Source: Phaeobacter sp. CECT 5382 | GTDB taxonomy: Bacteria > Pseudomonadota > Alphaproteobacteria > Rhodobacterales > Rhodobacteraceae | Direction of reading: 5' to 3' | Assembly (NCBI RefSeq): GCF_001457775.1 | Contig: NZ_CYSG01000005.1 | Location: 62,001-126,000 of the forward strand | DNA: 64,000 bases | Part shown: piece by piece, positions 44,735 through 53,409 of the stretch | Numbering within the stretch: position 1 is the stretch's first letter | Layout: the number at the start of each line of letters is the position of its first letter | The notes under the pieces: model-generated | The model's input: the letters and a program-made list of their open reading frames with translations, nothing else | The model's database searches: none | What the model was told of the DNA's origin: nothing | Position numbers and translations under genes: made by a program

Positions 44735-44851
44735 GTCGAACAAGGGGTTTTTGCGCTAAAACGGATCTGCACCAGCGGGAAAAAGGGCTGTGCTCTTGAC
44801 CTCGTGACGCCTTGGGCCTAGGCGCGGGGCAACCCTTGCTGGAGATCCGAC

Positions 44852-45724
44852 ATGCCTACCTTTACCGCGCTGACCACTCTGACCGGCAAACCCCAGGCCG
44901 AAGCCCTGGGCGCAGCAATGGAACGTCTGATGCCGGAACCCACCGGTGTCGGCGTCTTTGAGGTCGAAGACGGATCGGGCCTGTGGGAGGTCGGTGGCTA
45001 TTTCACCGAAAGCCCCGATCAGGCCGGGCTGGCGCTTTTGGCGACGATGCATGGTGCCAAGGAATTCGCCATCTCTGAGCTGCCGGAAACCGATTGGGTT
45101 GCCCATGTGCGCCGCGAGCTGGCACCGGTCGAGGCGGGGCGGTTCTATGTCTATGGCAGCCATGATGCCGACTCTGTGCCCGCCGGACGCATCCCGCTGC
45201 TGATCGAGGCGGCAATGGCCTTTGGCACCGGGCACCACGGCACCACATTGGGCTGCCTCAAGGCGCTGGATCATCTGATCGACGAAGGTTTTGTTGGTCA
45301 CAAGGTCGCTGATATCGGCTGTGGCACCGCTGTGCTGGCGATGGCAGCTGCGCGGGTCTGGGAAGGTGACTTCGTCGCCAGCGACATTGATGAGGTTGCG
45401 GTGGATGTCGCCGAGGCAAACCTCAAGGCCAACGGGATGGAAGGGGCTGTCACCTGCCTGGAGGCAGCGGGCTTTGATCATCCGGGGCTTCAGGCCACCG
45501 CGCCCTATGATCTGATTTTTGCCAATATCCTGAAAGGACCGCTGGTGGCCCTGTCGCCAGACCTTTGCGGCAACCTTCGTCCCGGTGGATTCGCCATTCT
45601 GTCTGGAATCCTGAACGAGCAGGCCGATGACGTGATCGCGGTTTATGCCGAGAATGGAACCAATCTTGTGCGTCGGGATCGGATTGGTGAATGGACCACG
45701 CTTCTGCTGCAGCGAAAGGCCTGA
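44852..45724 (+). CDS. prmA: Ribosomal protein L11 methyltransferase
   Basis: SAM-dependent enzyme that methylates ribosomal protein L11, 290 aa. The N-terminal substrate domain is followed by the methyltransferase domain with MAFGTGHHGTT, VADIGCGTAVLAMAAA and FANILKGPLVAL, all PrmA hallmarks. GGAGAT precedes the ATG. No strong terminator follows, and the next gene starts 104 bases later. Confidence 0.95.
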   Translation: MPTFTALTTLTGKPQAEALGAAMERLMPEPTGVGVFEVEDGSGLWEVGGYFTESPDQAGLALLATMHGAKEFAISELPETDWVAHVRRELAPVEAGRFYVYGSHDADSVPAGRIPLLIEAAMAFGTGHHGTTLGCLKALDHLIDEGFVGHKVADIGCGTAVLAMAAARVWEGDFVASDIDEVAVDVAEANLKANGMEGAVTCLEAAGFDHPGLQATAPYDLIFANILKGPLVALSPDLCGNLRPGGFAILSGILNEQADDVIAVYAENGTNLVRRDRIGEWTTLLLQRKA

Positions 45725-45828
45725 TTTAAGGCAAGTTTAAAGCGGATTTTAGACATCTGCCCCAAAGTTGCCACAATTGGGGTCCACAAAAACTTATCCG
45801 CTGGTGGGGGCCAGTTCGGAGCAAGTTT

Positions 45829-46173
45829 ATGAGTATTCAACATCAAGAATTCCGTGGCCGTGTCGCCAATCTGGAAAACAAGCATGCCGCCTATGCTCAG
45901 GGGTATACCGCCCGGGTGCAGCCGGATGGGCTGATTGTCGTTGTGCCGCGCAAGATGCGGTCGCGCATTTCCGGACGGGTGCTTTTGTTGACCGTTGCCT
46001 CTTTCCTGTTGTTCAAGGCTTTCCTGATGGCAGCGCTGGGCTTTGACAGCTACGATGAACGGATTGCAAAACTAGCCGATGGGACCGCAGTGGAACGGGC
46101 CGGTGCCTTGGTGATGCAGGCGGATCCTGTTTCTGTCTGGGGTGCCGAAAAGATGGGGCCGATCCTGCGCTAA
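45829..46173 (+). CDS. Small single-pass membrane protein, unknown function
   Basis: The 114-aa product has a basic N-terminal cytoplasmic part (PRKMRSRISGR) and one transmembrane helix (about 50-70). A C-terminal tail of about 45 residues is probably periplasmic. GGAG lies 7 bases before the ATG. I do not recognise the family. A terminator follows at 46290. Confidence 0.7.
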   Translation: MSIQHQEFRGRVANLENKHAAYAQGYTARVQPDGLIVVVPRKMRSRISGRVLLLTVASFLLFKAFLMAALGFDSYDERIAKLADGTAVERAGALVMQADPVSVWGAEKMGPILR

Positions 46174-46289
46174 AACCGGTGCTGAAATCTTCTTTAAAAC
46201 AATAAAAAATCAATATGCCAGTCTGACAGGGCAGCCTTGAGTAATTCGGGAAAAACCGGTGAATATGGTTTGAAGGTACAGATTTGCAG

Positions 46290-46321
46290 AACCGCCGTAG
46301 CACATGCTGCGGCGGTTTTTT
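46290..46321 (+). terminator. Intrinsic terminator, plus strand
   Basis: A 13-bp stem beginning AACCGCCG and ending CGGCGGTT around loop CA, followed by TTTT. It probably ends the 45829 gene transcript; a small RNA ending here cannot be excluded. Confidence 0.85.
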
Positions 46322-46374
46322 GTCAGCTCTCTGGCAGAACGAAAGCCCGCATTGGCCGCCAGAAAGCCAGCCAT

Positions 46375-46406
46375 AAAAAACGCCGCGGCCAGAATGGCGC
46401 GCGGCG
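46375..46406 (-). terminator. Intrinsic terminator, minus strand, after DUF1127
   Basis: CGCCGCG / CGCGGCG with an inner GCC/GGC stem. On the minus strand it is followed by TTTTTT; on the plus strand TTTT also follows. Confidence 0.8.
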
Positions 46407-46453
46407 TTTTGGTCGGTGTCCCTCAGGGATGGGGAGGGACTGGCCGGAATACC

Positions 46454-46672
46454 TCAGAAGATTGTTTTGCCGGTTGCCACGCGTTCGATGTCGCCGCGGC
46501 ACATGCCGATATCCGCCAGTTCACGATCCGACAGCGAGCCCAGCGTGTTCTTGGAGACGCGGGTGTCGTTCCAAGCGATCACGGCAGCAGCGGCCGAGAC
46601 GAAATGGGTGCCGATACGGCCAAATGGGCCGGTGGAGCCATAGGTGGTGCGGGTGGTGTCGAATGCAGCCAT
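46454..46672 (-). CDS. DUF1127 small protein
   Basis: The 72-aa protein ends with the DUF1127 core: LGSLSDRELADIGMCRGDIERVATG. Such small basic proteins are widespread in alphaproteobacteria, where some members affect RNA turnover or phosphate and stress responses; the role here is unknown. GAGGAT precedes the ATG. It has its own terminator and lies divergent from ruvC with a 348-base gap. Confidence 0.88.
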   Translation of the reverse strand: MAAFDTTRTTYGSTGPFGRIGTHFVSAAAAVIAWNDTRVSKNTLGSLSDRELADIGMCRGDIERVATGKTIF

Positions 46673-46956
46673 ATCCTCATCCTTTGTATCTGAGTGAACT
46701 GTTTTACGCCGAGATCATCCCGGTGCATTGGCGGCCATCTAGTCGCGAATTTTCACTCCGGCAAGGGATGAAAATGCATGTGTCATATGCACAGCGCGCA
46801 TAGCTATGAGCTATAAAAATAAGGGCTGATTGCATCTTTTAACTTCGTGTCAGGAAATGTCGCAATGCCCCTGGAAAAGGGTCGGTTTCAGAACAGGATT
46901 TGGGGATTTTAGCCACGTGCCTGACTGTGTGGTCAAATGGGAAAGCGTTTGGAGAT

Positions 46957-46971
46957 GTTCGCCTTTTGTGC
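46957..46971 (+). promoter_or_regulatory. Possible LexA (SOS) box upstream of ruvC
   Basis: GTTC-N7-GTGC matches the alphaproteobacterial LexA box GTTC-N7-GTTC with one mismatch. It lies 50 bases before the ruvC start. The rest of the 348-base gap 46673-47020 holds an ATAGCT-ATG-AGCTAT dyad (46800-46814) and no gene I can support. Confidence 0.4.
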
Positions 46972-47020
46972 TATTCGCTAAAAAAATAATGAGAACACTC
47001 AGGCAGAGGCCGGGCAAAAC

Positions 47021-47518
47021 ATGCGCATTTTGGGAATTGATCCAGGGCTTCGCAACCTTGGATGGGGGGTGATCGAATCGCAGGGCAGTCGGTTGAGCCA
47101 TGTCGCAAACGGGGTCTGCACCTCTGATGGGGACGATCTGGGGGAGCGCCTGTTGTCGCTGCACAACCAGGTCACCGAAGTGATCGCGACCTATGCGCCG
47201 GATCAGGCAGCGATTGAGCAGACATTCGTGAACAAGGATGGGGTTGCGACGCTCAAACTGGGACAGGCGCGCGGCGTTGCCCTGCTGACCCTGGCCAAGG
47301 CCGGTCTGCCCACTGGCGAATACGCGCCAAACCGGGTGAAAAAAACCGTGGTTGGTGTCGGCCACGCCAGCAAAGAGCAGATCATTCATATGGTAAAGCT
47401 ACAGCTGCCGGGATGTGCGCCCAAAGGCGCTGATGCAGCCGATGCACTGGCGATTGCCATCTGCCACGCCTACTATGGTGGGACCCAGCAAAGACAGTTG
47501 AAGGAAGTACGTGCATGA
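47021..47518 (+). CDS. ruvC: Holliday junction endonuclease RuvC
   Basis: Cuts Holliday junctions in recombination. It has 165 aa with the full acidic set D7, E66, D138 and D141. It opens with [17 protein letters not shown]. The ruvA start overlaps its stop as ATGA, so the two are translationally coupled. A possible LexA box stands upstream. Confidence 0.97.
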   Translation: MRILGIDPGLRNLGWGVIESQGSRLSHVANGVCTSDGDDLGERLLSLHNQVTEVIATYAPDQAAIEQTFVNKDGVATLKLGQARGVALLTLAKAGLPTGEYAPNRVKKTVVGVGHASKEQIIHMVKLQLPGCAPKGADAADALAIAICHAYYGGTQQRQLKEVRA

Positions 47519-48204
47519 TTGGAAAGCTGACGGGCCGACTGGATTATCGCGCGGCAGATCATGTGCTGATCGACGTTCGCGGTGTTGGCTATCTGGTCTA
47601 TTGTTCGGACCGCACCATGATGGGACTGCCGGGCGTTGGTGAACCTCTGGCACTTTATACCGATATGGTGGTGCGCGAAGACCTGATGCAGCTTTATGGC
47701 TTTACCTCGCTGGTCGAGAAAGAATGGCACCGGCTGCTGACCTCGGTGCAGGGGGTCGGGGCCAAGGTCTCGCTGGCGATTCTTGGCACATTGGGCCCGG
47801 ATGGTGTCAGCCGGGCGATCGCCTTGGGGGACTGGGGCAGCGTCAAGGCCGCCAAAGGGGTTGGTCCCAAGACCGCGCAGCGCATCGTTCTGGATCTCAA
47901 AGACAAAGCCCCCGGAGTGATGGCCATGGGCGGCAGCATCACAGAAGCGCTGGAAGGCCCGGAGCTGGACACCGTGGTTGAGACTGCAGAGCCTGCCGCG
48001 CCAAAGAAATCCACGCGCAAAGCTGCGCCCAAGCCAAGCGGTGCAGCAGCGGCATCGGCGGGGGCACTGTCGGCATTGGGCAATCTTGGTTATAGCCCCT
48101 CGGACGCGGCCTCGGCGGTGGCAGAAGCAGCGGGCGACACCCCCGACGCAGACGAGGCGGCGCTGATCCGCGCTGCCCTGCGCCTGTTGGCACCGAAGGG
48201 GTGA
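47515..48204 (+). CDS. ruvA: Holliday junction DNA-binding protein RuvA
   Basis: Tetrameric junction binder that works with the RuvB motor. It has 229 aa, longer than the usual 190-205. Domain I and the two helix-hairpin-helix motifs ([11 protein letters not shown], then [14 protein letters not shown]) are normal. An Ala/Pro/Lys-rich linker (about 155-185) is extended before the domain III helices that contact RuvB ([12 protein letters not shown]). It overlaps ruvC by 4 bases. Confidence 0.96.
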   Translation: MIGKLTGRLDYRAADHVLIDVRGVGYLVYCSDRTMMGLPGVGEPLALYTDMVVREDLMQLYGFTSLVEKEWHRLLTSVQGVGAKVSLAILGTLGPDGVSRAIALGDWGSVKAAKGVGPKTAQRIVLDLKDKAPGVMAMGGSITEALEGPELDTVVETAEPAAPKKSTRKAAPKPSGAAAASAGALSALGNLGYSPSDAASAVAEAAGDTPDADEAALIRAALRLLAPKG

Positions 48205-48261
48205 GCAGAGTGGTTCGAGATGAACGCGCTGTTGATGTAATTTCAAAACCGGGTGGATGAC

Positions 48262-49293
48262 ATGATCGACGCTGACCCAACCCTGCGCCCGACACCGCTG
48301 CCGGAAGATGGCACCGGTGAGGGGGATCGCGCGCTGCGCCCGCAGGGGCTGTCGGAATTTATTGGTCAGGCCGAGGCCCGTGCCAATCTGCGCATTTTCA
48401 TTGAATCCGCCCGCCGTCGTGGCGAGGCGATGGATCACACATTGTTTCATGGCCCGCCCGGTCTGGGCAAAACCACCCTGGCGCAGATTGTGGCGCGCGA
48501 GCTGGGGGTGAATTTTCGCATGACCTCGGGGCCGGTGCTGGCCAAGGCGGGGGATCTGGCGGCGATCCTGACCAACCTTGAAGCGCGTGATGTCCTGTTC
48601 ATTGATGAAATTCACCGGCTGAACCCGGTGGTCGAAGAGATCCTCTATCCGGCGCTGGAAGATTTTGAACTTGATCTGGTGATCGGCGAAGGACCTGCTG
48701 CGCGCACGGTGCGGATTGAGTTGCAGCCCTTTACGCTGGTGGGGGCGACAACCCGGATGGGGCTTTTGACCACGCCGCTGCGCGACCGCTTTGGCATCCC
48801 GACCCGGTTGCAGTTTTATACGGTGGATGAGCTGTTCGAGATCGTCCGCCGCAATGCCCGCAAACTGGGCACACCCGCAGATGACGAAGGGGCGCGCGAG
48901 ATCGCGCGGCGCGCAAGGGGAACTCCAAGGATCGCAGGACGGCTCTTGCGCCGCGTGGTGGACTTTGCGGTTGTCGAGGGCGACGGGCGCATCACGCGAG
49001 ACCTGGCGGATGGGGCACTGACCCGGCTTGGGGTGGACAATCTGGGGCTGGACGGGGCTGACCGGCGCTATCTGCAGCTTATTGCCGAAAGCTACAGTGG
49101 TGGCCCCGTCGGGATCGAAACACTTTCGGCGGCGCTAAGCGAAAGCCGCGACTCGTTGGAAGATGTGATCGAACCCTATCTGTTGCAACAAGGTCTGATC
49201 CAACGCACCCCGCGCGGCCGCATGCTGGCGCAAAAGGCCTGGACCCATCTTGGTATCGCACCGCCGCAGCGCGCGACGGATCTGTTTGGCTGA
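48262..49293 (+). CDS. ruvB: Holliday junction ATPase RuvB
   Basis: AAA+ motor of the RuvAB branch-migration complex, 343 aa. Walker A is GPPGLGKTT and Walker B is LFIDEIH, with the sensor region [13 protein letters not shown] at 48253 is an alternative start; GGGTGGA just before the ATG at 48262 favours the latter. It follows ruvA after 57 bases. Confidence 0.97.
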   Translation: MIDADPTLRPTPLPEDGTGEGDRALRPQGLSEFIGQAEARANLRIFIESARRRGEAMDHTLFHGPPGLGKTTLAQIVARELGVNFRMTSGPVLAKAGDLAAILTNLEARDVLFIDEIHRLNPVVEEILYPALEDFELDLVIGEGPAARTVRIELQPFTLVGATTRMGLLTTPLRDRFGIPTRLQFYTVDELFEIVRRNARKLGTPADDEGAREIARRARGTPRIAGRLLRRVVDFAVVEGDGRITRDLADGALTRLGVDNLGLDGADRRYLQLIAESYSGGPVGIETLSAALSESRDSLEDVIEPYLLQQGLIQRTPRGRMLAQKAWTHLGIAPPQRATDLFG

Positions 49294-49325
49294 AATATTG
49301 AGGCAAGAGGCGCTTGGAGGACGAT

Positions 49326-49652
49326 ATGGCAAAAGCGACGCGTAACGTGGCGGCGGAGCCATCCACCAGTCTTGCGCAGCTCACGGATCTGGCGCGTGCG
49401 GTCTCTGATATCTATGCGGAACGTTTCGACATCAAGCGTGATCCGGCTTGGTATCTGGGCAAGATGAGCGAAGAGCTCGGAGAAGTGAGCGCGGCCTATC
49501 TGAAATGCGCGGGCCAGGGACGGGGTAAAGGATCGCGTCGTGATCTGGAGGATGAACTCGCAGATCTGCTGGGCTTTGTTCTGCTCTTTGCCGATTGGCA
49601 GGGGATTGATGCCGGTGCAGCCTTGCAGCGCAAATGGGGCGCGTATCTCTAA
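49326..49652 (+). CDS. MazG-like nucleotide pyrophosphohydrolase
   Basis: The 108-aa helical protein has the all-alpha NTP pyrophosphatase pattern EELGEV near residues 49-54 and EDELAD further on. These form the metal site that splits dNTPs or related nucleotides to the monophosphate. GGAGGA precedes the ATG at 49326. It follows ruvB after 32 bases and is likely co-transcribed. Intergenic element copy C starts 25 bases after the stop. Confidence 0.82.
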   Translation: MAKATRNVAAEPSTSLAQLTDLARAVSDIYAERFDIKRDPAWYLGKMSEELGEVSAAYLKCAGQGRGKGSRRDLEDELADLLGFVLLFADWQGIDAGAALQRKWGAYL

Positions 49653-49677
49653 GCTGCGGTGACCGTGCTAAGATTTT

Positions 49678-49787
49678 GCTGAGAAGGCCCTGCGGGGCAG
49701 ATCTGCCCCGCAGGAGCCTGTTGCAATTGTGAAGAAAGTCGCGCGTCAAGGACAAGCCGCTGCGCGGGGCCTTGCGGCCTCCTTGAC
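49678..49787 (+). repeat. Structured intergenic element, copy C
   Basis: A shorter copy, lacking the 5' part of A and B. The box GCTGAGAAG (49678-49686) leads into a hairpin with a 12-bp perfect core ending in GGGGCAG-AT-CTGCCCC (49689-49714). After a spacer comes the three-way junction (49745-49787): closing stem GTCAAGGA/TCCTTGAC, four unpaired bases, CCGC-TGC-GCGG, GGCC-TTGC-GGCC, then CCCG. It lies between two plus-strand genes in the 244-base gap 49653-49896. Confidence 0.75.
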
Positions 49788-49896
49788 CCGCAGGGGGGGC
49801 AGGGGACGGTCTGCGTCTTTGATGGGCTTGTCGTTTTGCTCTGCGGCGGGCATAGAGCGGTAATGCCCCAGTTTCTGCCCTGATGGAGCCTCTCGC

Positions 49897-50532
49897 ATGT
49901 CCCTGGATCTGACCCCGGAAGAAATCCAATCTCTGTTCACCCGTAGCGACGGCTCATACGGGTTCGCGCGCTGGGGACGGCCGATTGCGCCGGTTATCTT
50001 TGGGGTCGAGGAAGAGACGCTACAGGTGGTCAAGGGCGCGATCGAGGCGGTGGCAACCCTTGCGGGCGCGCAGATGGCAGAGACGGATCCGGAACTCGGC
50101 TCCAACCTGATGTTCTTTTTCTTTCGCGATTGGGCAGAGCTTTTGGATGTGCCGGATCTTGGCCGTCTCATTCCCGGTCTGGATACCCTGGTGGCGCGCC
50201 TTGAGGCGGCGGATGCCAGCCAGTATCGGGCGTTTCGATTTGATGATCAGGGCGCGATACAGGCCAGTTTTGTCTTTTTGCGCATGACCGGAGCGATGGC
50301 GGATCTGCCAGCGGAAACCCTGGCGCTGGGGCAGGCAGCACAGGTCATCCTGCTATGGGGCGACCGGGCTTTTGCCGAGACCTCGCCGCTGGCGGTGCTG
50401 CCGGAGACCGGGGCCACCATTCTACGGCCTGAGATCGCCGGGATCATTGCTGCTGCCTATGACCGGATGATGCCCCCAAGCGCCAATGACAGCAGCCACG
50501 CCCTACGTCTGTTTGCACGTCTGCAGGGCTGA
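49897..50532 (+). CDS. Hypothetical protein
   Basis: The 211-aa soluble protein has no signal peptide, membrane helix or known motif. The sequence is mixed alpha/beta in look, with GRPIAPVIFGVEEETL and DPELGSNLMFFFFRDWAELLD as its most distinctive segments. Codon use is like the neighbours, and the frame is clearly coding. I do not recognise a family. It stands alone after intergenic element copy C and is convergent with the next gene. Confidence 0.72.
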   Translation: MSLDLTPEEIQSLFTRSDGSYGFARWGRPIAPVIFGVEEETLQVVKGAIEAVATLAGAQMAETDPELGSNLMFFFFRDWAELLDVPDLGRLIPGLDTLVARLEAADASQYRAFRFDDQGAIQASFVFLRMTGAMADLPAETLALGQAAQVILLWGDRAFAETSPLAVLPETGATILRPEIAGIIAAAYDRMMPPSANDSSHALRLFARLQG

Positions 50533-50583
50533 AGCCTCTGTTCGCCGGGCGAGAGGGGGCGCGGCGCGTCCTCTTTGACAGTC

Positions 50584-51375
50584 CTATTTGACGGTCAACT
50601 TGAAGGCACCTGTGGGCACCAGAACTTCCCAGGAGATGGATTTGTTGCCCGCCGTCGTGGTCTCGCCTTCGACATAGGTCTCACCGCCGACTTTCAGGAT
50701 CTTATAGTCGACCTCGGCAGAGAGCTTGCTGCCGATTTTTTTCGCCACCTGAGCTGAACTTCCGGCTGAAATGCGCTGGATCTTGGACATCTCCTCTGAT
50801 CGGACGGTCAGGGTTTTGGAGCTGCCCAGCTTGTAGGTTGTCACCCCGCTGGAGACATGCGCGGCCTTGCCGGTGGGCACGGCCATGATCCGCAGGGACC
50901 CAACAGGCATGATCTCGATGCCTTTGAAGCTGACAACCCCGCCTTTGATCGGTTTGGACAGGGTGATGGTGTCGCGCCCGGGAGCCTTGATCTCAATATA
51001 GGCGCGGTGGCTCAGCATGGGGGAGCCAAGAAAATCCACATAGACAAATTGCATATCGACTTCGCGTGCGCCGTGCTTTTTTTCATTGGCCTCATGTTTG
51101 ATCTTGTCGCGTTTGGTGAGTTTCAGCGCAGCGTCAATATCTTTCAGCAAATAGCCCAGGTATTCCGCCACCTCTGCGACGGCTTTGAATTTCGCATCCC
51201 GGCTGAGCTTGACGGCACCTTTCTTGAGCTTGTCGAGCGCGATCAGGCGCCCCTCATAAGCCGGCGGCTTGCAATCCCAATAAGAAGACATGGGGGAGGC
51301 CAGACTGTTGTCACGTAGTTTGTGTGTCTTGAGAAGCTTACTCCATGCGCTGGAGTCGATAAATTTGGTACCCAT
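50584..51375 (-). CDS. Hypothetical lysine-rich protein
   Basis: The 263-aa product is unusually rich in Lys and Ser. It has a charged helical middle (about 50-105, LSRDAKFKAVAEVAEYLGYL ... KRDKIKHEANEKK) and a beta-rich C-terminal half (about 120-263). No signal peptide, membrane helix or known motif is visible. The ATG at 51375 is chosen over a TTG further up. Base composition is lower in GC than the adjacent genes, which hints at foreign origin. It stands alone between two plus-strand genes. Confidence 0.7.
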   Translation of the reverse strand: MGTKFIDSSAWSKLLKTHKLRDNSLASPMSSYWDCKPPAYEGRLIALDKLKKGAVKLSRDAKFKAVAEVAEYLGYLLKDIDAALKLTKRDKIKHEANEKKHGAREVDMQFVYVDFLGSPMLSHRAYIEIKAPGRDTITLSKPIKGGVVSFKGIEIMPVGSLRIMAVPTGKAAHVSSGVTTYKLGSSKTLTVRSEEMSKIQRISAGSSAQVAKKIGSKLSAEVDYKILKVGGETYVEGETTTAGNKSISWEVLVPTGAFKLTVK

Positions 51376-51621
51376 TTGAAAACCTGTAAACAAAACAAAA
51401 TTGAACAACCTTGAAACCTGAGCTGGGCCAGCGCCGGGTCATTAGCCGGGCCTTTGACAGACTTGGGCCGGGGGAAATTCCCGGTGAAAGATTGCAACGG
51501 TTAGTCTACGCGACTGTGACCTTGGGTCAATCCCTCCGAGGTTGCAGTGCTGGCCCCGCAATCACCTTGTCGCCATGTGGGGGGCTCTTTAAACTATGGC
51601 CAAGTGCAGGAGAGCAGGCAG

Positions 51622-52008
51622 ATGGTCCATACCTTCCCGGTCCGGGTTTACTACGAAGACACCGATATGGGTGGCATTGTCTATCACGCCAATTATCTGC
51701 GCTATATCGAACGCGCCCGCAGCGACTGGGTGCGCAATCTGGGCAATGACCAGAACGCGATGCGCGATGCCGGGCTCATCTGGGTCGTGCAGCGGGTTGA
51801 GGCGGATTATCTGGCCTCGGCCAAATATGACGACGAGCTGCTGATCGAAACCGAAGTTTTGAAACTTTCCCCGGCGCGACTGACCATGGGACAGCTGGTC
51901 AAACGCGGCGACACCGCGCTGTTTCGCGCCAAGGTCACAGCCGTCTGCGTACAAGCTGAGACTGGCCGACCCACCCGACTGCCGGCAGAGATTCGCGCAT
52001 TGATGTAA
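51622..52008 (+). CDS. ybgC: Acyl-CoA thioesterase YbgC, tol-pal associated
   Basis: Hotdog-fold thioesterase of 128 aa with the 4-hydroxybenzoyl-CoA-thioesterase-type motif YYEDTDMGGIVYHANYL near residues 10-26, which holds the catalytic Asp. The frame is open from 51547, but the homologous start is at 51622, with GGAGA upstream. It heads the tol-pal cluster, as in many proteobacteria. tolQ follows after 181 bases, so it may have a separate promoter. Confidence 0.93.
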   Translation: MVHTFPVRVYYEDTDMGGIVYHANYLRYIERARSDWVRNLGNDQNAMRDAGLIWVVQRVEADYLASAKYDDELLIETEVLKLSPARLTMGQLVKRGDTALFRAKVTAVCVQAETGRPTRLPAEIRALM

Positions 52009-52189
52009 CATTGCGCGCCATGGGCCTTTGTTTCATTGGCTTTTACCGTTGAACTCGGATAGCGTCAGCCCGAATAAGGCCGCATCAGACGGTCACGAGC
52101 TGAGTTCGGAGCGGTGGCACATTTTCCCGATCCGGGCCCGATCCGAATTGAGGAAGGCCGGAGTGATCCGGCACAGATAGAGCAGGCAA

Positions 52190-52885
52190 ATGGAAGCAGA
52201 AACTCTGGCGCTGGCGCAGGAGATTGATTTCTCCATGTGGGGTCTTTTCGCGCGGGCCACGATCACCGTAAAGCTGGTGATGCTGATGCTGATCGCGGCG
52301 TCGGTCTGGTCTTGGGGCATTATTGTTCAGAAACTCATCAACTACCGGCAAGCGCGCCAACAGGCGGCGCTGTTTGATCAGGCCTTCTGGTCGGGCGAGC
52401 CGTTGGACGGGCTGTTTGATCAGCTGGGGCCGGATCCCGCAGGCCAGTCGGAACGGATCTTTGCGGCTGGCATGTCGGAATGGCGGCGCAGCCATCGTAG
52501 CGATGGTGGGCTGATCCCCGGTGCGCAGGCACGTATCGACCGGTCCATGGATGTGGCGATCGCCAAGGAGAGCGAAGATCTGCAAAGCGGCCTTTCGGTG
52601 CTGGCGACCGTGGGATCCACAGCGCCATTCGTTGGCCTGTTTGGCACCGTCTGGGGCATCATGACCGCCTTTATCGAGATCGCGGAACAGCAAAATACCA
52701 ATCTTGCCGTGGTGGCACCCGGTATCGCCGAGGCCTTGCTGGCCACCGGTCTGGGGCTGCTAGCGGCGATCCCTGCGGTGATTTTCTACAATAAGTTGAG
52801 CGCGGATAGTGACCGTATTCTTGGCGGCTATGAGGCCTTTGCCGATGAATTTGCTACCATCCTCAGCCGCCAGCTGGATTCCTGA
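52190..52885 (+). CDS. tolQ: Tol-Pal system protein TolQ
   Basis: Inner-membrane proton-channel subunit of the Tol-Pal envelope machine, 231 aa. It has three transmembrane segments: about 22-42, 133-155 and 170-192. The GLFGTVWGIM motif of the second and the late LLATGLGLLAAIPAVI segment are typical for TolQ/ExbB. tolR starts 3 bases after its stop. Confidence 0.95.
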   Translation: MEAETLALAQEIDFSMWGLFARATITVKLVMLMLIAASVWSWGIIVQKLINYRQARQQAALFDQAFWSGEPLDGLFDQLGPDPAGQSERIFAAGMSEWRRSHRSDGGLIPGAQARIDRSMDVAIAKESEDLQSGLSVLATVGSTAPFVGLFGTVWGIMTAFIEIAEQQNTNLAVVAPGIAEALLATGLGLLAAIPAVIFYNKLSADSDRILGGYEAFADEFATILSRQLDS

Positions 52886-52888
52886 GCC

Positions 52889-53389
52889 ATGGGAGCTGCA
52901 GTTCAGCAATCCTCAGCCGAGGGGCGCCGGCGCGGGCGTCGTCGCGGTCGCGCCAAGCCGATGGCCGAAATCAATGTAACACCCTTTGTCGATGTCATGC
53001 TGGTGCTTTTGATCATCTTTATGGTGGCCGCGCCCCTGATGACGGTCGGCGTGCCGGTGGATCTGCCAAAAACCGCCGCCGGGGCTTTGCCTGGTGAGCA
53101 GGAAGAGCCGCTGACCGTGACCATGATTGCGGGCGGTGAGATCCAGATTCAGACCAGCCCGGTCGCGCGCGACGAACTGGTCGGCAAACTGCGTGCCATT
53201 GCGGCGGAACGCACATCAGACCGCGTCTATCTGCGCGCTGACGGGGCGATCTCCTACCGCGAGGTGATGCAGGTCATGGGCGCGCTCAATGCGGGTGGCT
53301 TTGCCAATGTTGGTCTGGTGACGGATGTGGGTGGTCCGGCGCTGGATGCGGCCTCGACCGGTGTTGCCGGCCGCGGCGCGGATCAGTAG
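52889..53389 (+). CDS. tolR: Tol-Pal system protein TolR
   Basis: Partner of TolQ in proton-driven force generation, 166 aa. A basic N-terminus rich in Arg is followed by AEINVTPFVDVMLVLLIIFM, whose Asp is the key proton-carrying residue. The periplasmic domain covers about 60-150. tolA follows after 20 bases. Confidence 0.95.
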   Translation: MGAAVQQSSAEGRRRGRRRGRAKPMAEINVTPFVDVMLVLLIIFMVAAPLMTVGVPVDLPKTAAGALPGEQEEPLTVTMIAGGEIQIQTSPVARDELVGKLRAIAAERTSDRVYLRADGAISYREVMQVMGALNAGGFANVGLVTDVGGPALDAASTGVAGRGADQ

Positions 53390-53409
53390 GCGGGGGCGCG
53401 GGCGTTCAC

